Source of the DNA: a virus
Length of the DNA: 20,401 nt
Virus record (IMG/VR): IMGVR_UViG_3300010151_000267
Span: 1-20,401 of that record
Direction: 5' to 3' (one strand)
Below the pieces are notes generated by a model that worked only from the letters and a program-made list of their open reading frames with translations, was not told where the DNA came from and did no database searches. Made by a program: the position numbers and the translations under genes. Positions 15,597 to 20,401 of the stretch are shown here, in pieces (the first letter of the stretch is position 1; every line of letters starts with the position of its first letter).

Positions 15597-17834
15597 ATGG
15601 ATAAGGCTGAGTTAGCAAAATACATGGAGAACCCAAATGTAAAATGGGTTTTATATAACATACTTAAACATGAGTCAGGAAAAGTAAATGGTAAAGTAAA
15701 TACTGGTGGTTTCAATGAGAGCGCTGGTGATAGTACTGCTTACGGTTCAGGACAGTTTATTGGAAAAACAAGAAATACTATATTAAATGATTATAGTATA
15801 GATGCTTGGTCGGATAGCTTAGAAGACCAACAATTAGCCGCAATAGCTTTAATGCACTCTAATGGCGACCTTGATGCAATAGCTGGTGGAGATTATTCTG
15901 GACTTAAAAGTAATAATTATTGGGAAGCTTTTTCTAGTGATGAAAATCATAAAAGACTAACTAAGAATAAACCTGCAGGGTGGGAGGATAAGTATACAAA
16001 TATGCAATCGGACTCTATACATGATCCTGCAGCAAGTTGGAGTAAGTTAAGTCCTGAAATGAAAAAAGAAAAGAAGGGGTGGTTTGATAGTAAGTATGGT
16101 GGAATGCCTAAAGGTTTTGATATAGGTGGTGGTGTTCCTACAGAAGAACAAGCGAAAGAAGATCCGAGATATGCTAGAAATAAATCTCCAAGATTAGATG
16201 AGGCTAAGGATTTTATAAAGCAATGGAAAGAAATACAAGGCAGTGAAAGAGTAGACAAAGAAAGAGCCCTTAAAGATTTAGCTAAAACACACCCTGGTTT
16301 TAAATATACAGTACCTGGATATGTTAAGGGTAAAACAAAAGGTCACTCAGGCGGTGTGAACCCTAAAAATTATACTGTAGGCCATATAGAAAAAAACGTT
16401 AATCTATTAACTTATCATAGGTTAAGCGATATTGATAAGTGGATAAATAACAGTGAGGCAGCCATATTAAAACAAGCTGATGCCGCAGATCAAATATCTG
16501 TAGGTGTTAAGCCAAGTTTAGTTTTAAAGGGTGTTGATGATAACATTTCTATCGCTAAAGACGAAAAGAATAATATACCTGCCACAGACGCCTCAAAGAG
16601 CCCTACTCCTGTTCTAACTGAAGATAATAAAGTAGAAAACTTTGTTGAATTACCTGAAATGGATGAATCTGCTTTGGTTGATCCAATAGTTGATGAGGAT
16701 GCAGATGTTGAAGATGATTTTGAAATAGAAGAAATTGATTTATCTTTAGCGCCAGAGCTTGAAAAAGATGAAGATCTTAGTTTTGAAGATTGGAAGATTA
16801 GATACCCTGACGGAACTCAAGAGGAGTACGATAATAGAGGGGTTACAGAGGGAGACTCTGGTTATCAAGACTGGTTGAAAGACAACCCTGGAGGAACTAA
16901 AGAAGAATATCAAAAGTATTTCGACTTACGAGGTGATACGTCTGGATTAGGTGAGGAGTCATTCCTAGATAAGATAGGAGGGCTATCATCTCTTATAGGT
17001 TTAGCTACAGGAGCTATGGGATTAGGTCAAGCATTAAAAGATGTAGACATCCCTAAAGATCCAAAGTTAGGCCCTGCTTTTCAACAAAGATTAGAAGAAT
17101 CTAAGAGGTTAGCGCAACAAGGGTTAACTCCATCTGAATTAGCTAAGGCTCATAATGATTTAGATTCATCTTATGCTACAGGTATAGAGAATATTGTTCG
17201 TGGTTCAGCAGGGAACAGAGCTCAGTTTTTGGCTGGGCTTGGAGGTCTTGATGTTGCACGTCAATCTGCCTTGATGGATATTGCAGTAGCTGATGCTAGT
17301 ATGCAAAGACAAAATCAAGATAAGTACGATAAGATGATGATGGTTAATGAGCAGTATGAAGCTGCTAGAACATCTAAGTATGATCAAGCAAAGTACGAGC
17401 AAGACATGGCAACTAAGTCTGCTGGAGCTGCTCTAGCTGGTAGTGCCTTATCAATGGTTAACGAAAACATAGGTAATCGCCAACTTAATAGATACAATAA
17501 GATGAAGACTGAAAAGCTTATGCGAGACATGGGTTATAGGAATGATTCTAACGGTAAATCTACCGAGAAGCAACTAGGGGTTGATCCTGATACTGGAGAG
17601 AAAGTTCAAACTAGCTTCTCTCTTCCTGGAGATGATAATTATGTGGTTCCGAATCTTCTTAGCGCAGATGAGCAAGTAATTAATACGGAGGTAGAGAATA
17701 ATCAAGCCTCCTTAATAGACGATAGTTCGTTAAACGAAACTAATTTACTTCCTTTTGATGCGTTTGATTTGTCTAGAAGAAAATCAAAACCGTCTGGGCT
17801 TATCAATCCAGATAACATATTATTTGAGTACTAA
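15597..17834 (+). CDS. Virion cargo protein with N-terminal lysozyme/transglycosylase-like domain, 745 aa
   Basis: Residues 1-130 resemble a phage muramidase or lytic transglycosylase: a helix ending in HESG (putative catalytic E26), then TAYGSGQFIGKT at 47-58, equivalent to the family's AYGxxQF/L motif, and EDQQLAAIALM at 76-86. This would locally cut peptidoglycan during DNA entry. Residues 174-270 hold glycine-rich linkers (FDIGGGVP, KTKGHSGGVNPKNYTVGH). Residues about 355-395 are strongly acidic. Two tandem DW...GT.EEY repeats follow at 396-445, then a hydrophobic segment at 460-480 (LSSLIGLATGAMGLGQAL). A long helical region at 495-660 includes VRGSAGNRAQFLAGL, which I associate with cargo proteins of crAss-like phages. 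The multi-part layout fits an ejected virion protein. Confidence 0.7.
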   Translation: MDKAELAKYMENPNVKWVLYNILKHESGKVNGKVNTGGFNESAGDSTAYGSGQFIGKTRNTILNDYSIDAWSDSLEDQQLAAIALMHSNGDLDAIAGGDYSGLKSNNYWEAFSSDENHKRLTKNKPAGWEDKYTNMQSDSIHDPAASWSKLSPEMKKEKKGWFDSKYGGMPKGFDIGGGVPTEEQAKEDPRYARNKSPRLDEAKDFIKQWKEIQGSERVDKERALKDLAKTHPGFKYTVPGYVKGKTKGHSGGVNPKNYTVGHIEKNVNLLTYHRLSDIDKWINNSEAAILKQADAADQISVGVKPSLVLKGVDDNISIAKDEKNNIPATDASKSPTPVLTEDNKVENFVELPEMDESALVDPIVDEDADVEDDFEIEEIDLSLAPELEKDEDLSFEDWKIRYPDGTQEEYDNRGVTEGDSGYQDWLKDNPGGTKEEYQKYFDLRGDTSGLGEESFLDKIGGLSSLIGLATGAMGLGQALKDVDIPKDPKLGPAFQQRLEESKRLAQQGLTPSELAKAHNDLDSSYATGIENIVRGSAGNRAQFLAGLGGLDVARQSALMDIAVADASMQRQNQDKYDKMMMVNEQYEAARTSKYDQAKYEQDMATKSAGAALAGSALSMVNENIGNRQLNRYNKMKTEKLMRDMGYRNDSNGKSTEKQLGVDPDTGEKVQTSFSLPGDDNYVVPNLLSADEQVINTEVENNQASLIDDSSLNETNLLPFDAFDLSRRKSKPSGLINPDNILFEY

Positions 17835-17857
17835 AATATACTTTTAAGAAATACAAC

Positions 17858-19750
17858 ATGGCAATAGACTACGGAGCAATGCAAGCTTTAACTGAAGTAT
17901 TTAAAGGTACATCAGAAGCTAGAAGAAATAGGAAGGCTGAAGAAGCACAGATGCGTCAAGAGATGCTCCAGCAGGAGAACATGGACTTCAAGAACGCTCA
18001 AATGGTTGGTCAAGAACAAGCAGCTATAGAGGCTTCTAGAGAGTCCTACTTAAAGCAGGTTCAGAAGATTCCTCACATGAGAGATTATGTGAATAATTAC
18101 TTTGACGAACAAACCTTAGAGTTTAAAGGGTTGATTAAATCTTTTAATGGTAGATACTCTACAGCTATGAGTAGCGGTAAGGTATTAGACTTTAGAGATA
18201 ATCTTATGACTAACCTAAAGAAAAGCGATAAGTATCAGCAAGGCGTTACCTCTGCTACTAACATGGCTCAGTTAGACGCTTGGTCTACGTCTGAAAAGAC
18301 GCAAGATTTAATATCTAGAAGAGATCAAATAAACAAGGCTGCATATTTAAGGGGTGAAACAGATTCCTTTGAACTTAGTGGATTAAGAGCTAAGTATGAC
18401 TCGGTTGATGCTGCGGATTACTATGAGGGAGAGCGACCAGATTTTGATAAAATATTTAGTAATCAATACGCTTCTATAGTTCATAATTGGGCTTTAGAAA
18501 ACGATGATGCTGATCAATCAAAGCTTACAGCTTTAGCAGAAAATTATTACCCTGGAGATCCAAATGGAAAAGAGAAATATCTTAAGCAATTTGCTCAAGA
18601 AGATATGGGAATAAAAGGTGCTTACGATACGAAGATGACTGGAACTAAAGAGTTACCTCCAGTAGCAGCTACAGCTAGAGTTAGAAATATATTTGATCAA
18701 ACAGCTAAAGGGCCTAACAGCGCTTACGGTATGCTTGCTAATGCAGCAGGGCAACCAATGATGCAGCAGTTTGGTTGCAAACCAGGCGGTCCTGAGCAGA
18801 AGGGTGATATGCAAATAGCAGGTTACGAAATATTTAACTCCGCTCCAGACGCTATATTAAAAGAGGCTAAATTCCAGTTTGGTGATGCTATGAAAAGCAA
18901 TGGTGATGGTACGTTTGATTTTACTCACGTTAAGAGAGCTTATGATGCTAATGGTGTTTACATGGATGATCAAGACGGAGATGATACTCACACCAACATG
19001 ACTTATAATGGAGCTCACATGGTTACTAAGGCAAGGTTTAGATTACCTGATGGAACTATTAAAGAGCAATTAATGGGAGATCCTAAAGATAGGGATTTAA
19101 TAAAATCATTAGAAAAAGAATGGGGTACAAATGTTACTTACGTTCCAACTATGGTTGCTACATTCCAAAACGATAATTGGGCTACGTGGTGGGATAAACA
19201 GGTTATGGTAGAAATGGACCCTAAGACTATGTCTATGGAGCGCATTATGGATAACACTGGAATGGAAGAGAAGATGCAAGAGTCTGCTGAAGGCTCAAGA
19301 GTTATAGCTAAACTATCTGGAGCGCCACAAGAAGATTTAGAAACTAATCTAAATGCTGTAAGAGCGCAACAACAGAAAGACGGTAATGCTTTCTATAAAG
19401 GTACTGGTGGTGAAGCTGGTGAAGACGCAACAATGGATGTAGTAGCAAGTTATTTTGCGCCTGAGTTTAATGTAATGCAAGGGGCTGAAGATTCTAAAGG
19501 AATACTTTACTCTATCGCATCTACAGCAGCCAAGAATCAAGGTGGAGATTTTGCTAGCAATTCTAAGCAATATATGAATGCTATAGGTAATCTTATGAAG
19601 GCAACGGATAGTAATGGGAAAAAATTCCAGATGGCTATAGAGAGTAAGAATCCAACAAATATTTATAATGTTATGAATACTATGTTTGGAGACATTGGGG
19701 ATAAGAATGAAATCCTTAAATTAGCAGAGATTTGGAGTAACTACAATTAA
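17858..19750 (+). CDS. Putative virion cargo/internal protein, 630 aa
   Basis: I do not recognise a catalytic domain. Residues 1-60 form a charged Glu/Gln/Arg helix (ARRNRKAEEAQMRQEMLQQE), and residues 60-200 stay mainly helical. The middle (about 290-460) is mixed and contains a DDQDGDD cluster near 370-376. The C-terminal third is Ala/Met/Asn-rich. There is no signal peptide or clear membrane segment, and a single cysteine lies near 305. The position between the lysozyme-bearing protein and another long internal-type protein supports a protein packaged in head or tail and ejected with DNA. Its ATG follows a 23-base A-rich gap without a Shine-Dalgarno sequence. Confidence 0.6.
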   Translation: MAIDYGAMQALTEVFKGTSEARRNRKAEEAQMRQEMLQQENMDFKNAQMVGQEQAAIEASRESYLKQVQKIPHMRDYVNNYFDEQTLEFKGLIKSFNGRYSTAMSSGKVLDFRDNLMTNLKKSDKYQQGVTSATNMAQLDAWSTSEKTQDLISRRDQINKAAYLRGETDSFELSGLRAKYDSVDAADYYEGERPDFDKIFSNQYASIVHNWALENDDADQSKLTALAENYYPGDPNGKEKYLKQFAQEDMGIKGAYDTKMTGTKELPPVAATARVRNIFDQTAKGPNSAYGMLANAAGQPMMQQFGCKPGGPEQKGDMQIAGYEIFNSAPDAILKEAKFQFGDAMKSNGDGTFDFTHVKRAYDANGVYMDDQDGDDTHTNMTYNGAHMVTKARFRLPDGTIKEQLMGDPKDRDLIKSLEKEWGTNVTYVPTMVATFQNDNWATWWDKQVMVEMDPKTMSMERIMDNTGMEEKMQESAEGSRVIAKLSGAPQEDLETNLNAVRAQQQKDGNAFYKGTGGEAGEDATMDVVASYFAPEFNVMQGAEDSKGILYSIASTAAKNQGGDFASNSKQYMNAIGNLMKATDSNGKKFQMAIESKNPTNIYNVMNTMFGDIGDKNEILKLAEIWSNYN

Positions 19751-19759
19751 AATAAAAAA

Positions 19760-20401
19760 ATGGCAGATTTAAATGAACTTATCAGTCAAGCAAGTAGTAA
19801 TGAATCTGGCACAGGAGGTAAGTCCAGTTTATTAGACTATGCTGATAAACCTCAAGAAGTAGAAACAGGTCAAGGATCTCCTGGGCAAGATCCAATGTTG
19901 TCTCAAGAAGATGTATCTCAGTTATCACGACAAGGTGCTGTGTCTGCTGTTGAGCAACAAATAGATCCAGGAGTAGGTGGTCTTTCAGAGAGAGATAGAC
20001 AAGCCATTACAGATACAGGAGTAGATCCTGAATTAATATTTGAAGGTAATGCAGAGAAGTTCGGTAAGAGCTTAGTAGCTGGTGTTGGTGTCGTTGTAAA
20101 CGATGTGGGTAATATGATGGATTATGCATCAATGACTTTACTCCCAGACGAAGTAAGAAAATCTGATACATTCAAGAGTATAGTAGAGAGACTACCCTCA
20201 GCACACAATCTTGGTGATGCCCTACAGAAGTGGGGTGAGGTTCATCAATCCCCAGGGTTAGATGAGTTTACATTAGACGATTTATTTAAAGTAGAGTTTT
20301 GGGCAACTGATGTTGCTAAGACTTTACCATATATGGCTTCCATGTTAATACCTGGGCAAGCTGGAGCAAGTGCTGCAACTAAAGCTATGACGTGGGCTGC
20401 T
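19760..20401 (+). CDS. N-terminal part of a probably large internal virion/ejection protein (partial)
   Basis: The ATG at 19760 opens a frame that stays open for 214 codons to the window edge. It begins nine bases after the previous gene's stop, within an A-rich leader. Residues 1-75 are polar, Gln/Ser/Gly-rich and probably flexible. Residues 95-125 are more hydrophobic (KSLVAGVGVVVNDVGNMMDY). Near the edge, TLPYMASMLIPGQAGASAA (about 189-207) is a candidate membrane-associated or hydrophobic helix. A flexible N-terminus followed by alternating hydrophobic helices is common in giant ejected proteins of podoviruses. In crAss-like phages, very large proteins, some carrying a virion RNA polymerase, follow the tail block. 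Whether this gene is one of them cannot be seen here. Confidence 0.75.
   Translation, partial: MADLNELISQASSNESGTGGKSSLLDYADKPQEVETGQGSPGQDPMLSQEDVSQLSRQGAVSAVEQQIDPGVGGLSERDRQAITDTGVDPELIFEGNAEKFGKSLVAGVGVVVNDVGNMMDYASMTLLPDEVRKSDTFKSIVERLPSAHNLGDALQKWGEVHQSPGLDEFTLDDLFKVEFWATDVAKTLPYMASMLIPGQAGASAATKAMTWAA

Noticed and set aside
18962-18985. DDQDGDD cluster in the 630-aa protein as an EF-hand-like calcium site or polymerase DxDGD motif
   Set aside because: The surrounding residues do not fit an EF-hand loop or the conserved context of the RNA polymerase motif; it is a short acidic cluster.
1-20401. Alternative genetic code (TAG or TGA recoding) as in some crAss-like phages
   Set aside because: TAA, TAG and TGA each terminate genes here, followed closely by the next start, and no gene contains in-frame stops.

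Overview
The window looks like the packaging, capsid and tail (late) module of a tailed double-stranded DNA phage of a Bacteroidota host. It most resembles the short-tailed crAss-like phages (order Crassvirales), including their environmental or marine relatives. Three things support this. The gene order is terminase large subunit, portal, scaffold-like protein, major capsid protein, a run of small ring proteins, an HU/IHF-like protein, another ring protein, a very large muzzle/stabilisation protein, then cargo proteins. The terminase and portal N-termini carry motifs that I recognise from memory of crAss-like proteins. The DNA is AT-rich, with start codons preceded by A-rich leaders and no clear Shine-Dalgarno sequences, as is usual in Bacteroidota. 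No database search was possible, so family names rest on motifs, lengths and gene order.

All genes are on the plus strand and packed tightly, often with TAATG stop/start overlaps. Left edge (1-967): the possible tail end of an upstream gene, a cysteine/lysine-rich micro-ORF, an unknown 114-aa protein, and a 178-aa protein in the small-terminase position. Packaging and head (967-7651): terminase large subunit, portal, acidic scaffold-like protein and major capsid protein. A G+C-rich hairpin follows the capsid gene. Neck and tail (7723-14997): a 220-aa unknown protein, three ring-type proteins with an HU/IHF-like gene between the second and third, and a 1440-aa muzzle-type protein. A second hairpin follows the first ring gene. 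Cargo region (14999-20401): a glycine-zipper protein, a 745-aa protein with an N-terminal lysozyme-like domain, a 630-aa coiled-coil protein, and the first 214 codons of a further, probably large, internal protein that runs off the right edge.

Together these genes would build the procapsid (portal, scaffold, capsid protein), fill it (terminase), close and extend the neck (ring proteins, muzzle), and load proteins delivered into the host with the DNA (cargo proteins, one with a likely peptidoglycan-cleaving domain). No tRNA, CRISPR array, insertion sequence, attachment site or replication origin was seen. TAA, TAG and TGA all end genes here, so stop-codon recoding is not indicated. No gene-free stretch exceeds 90 bases.
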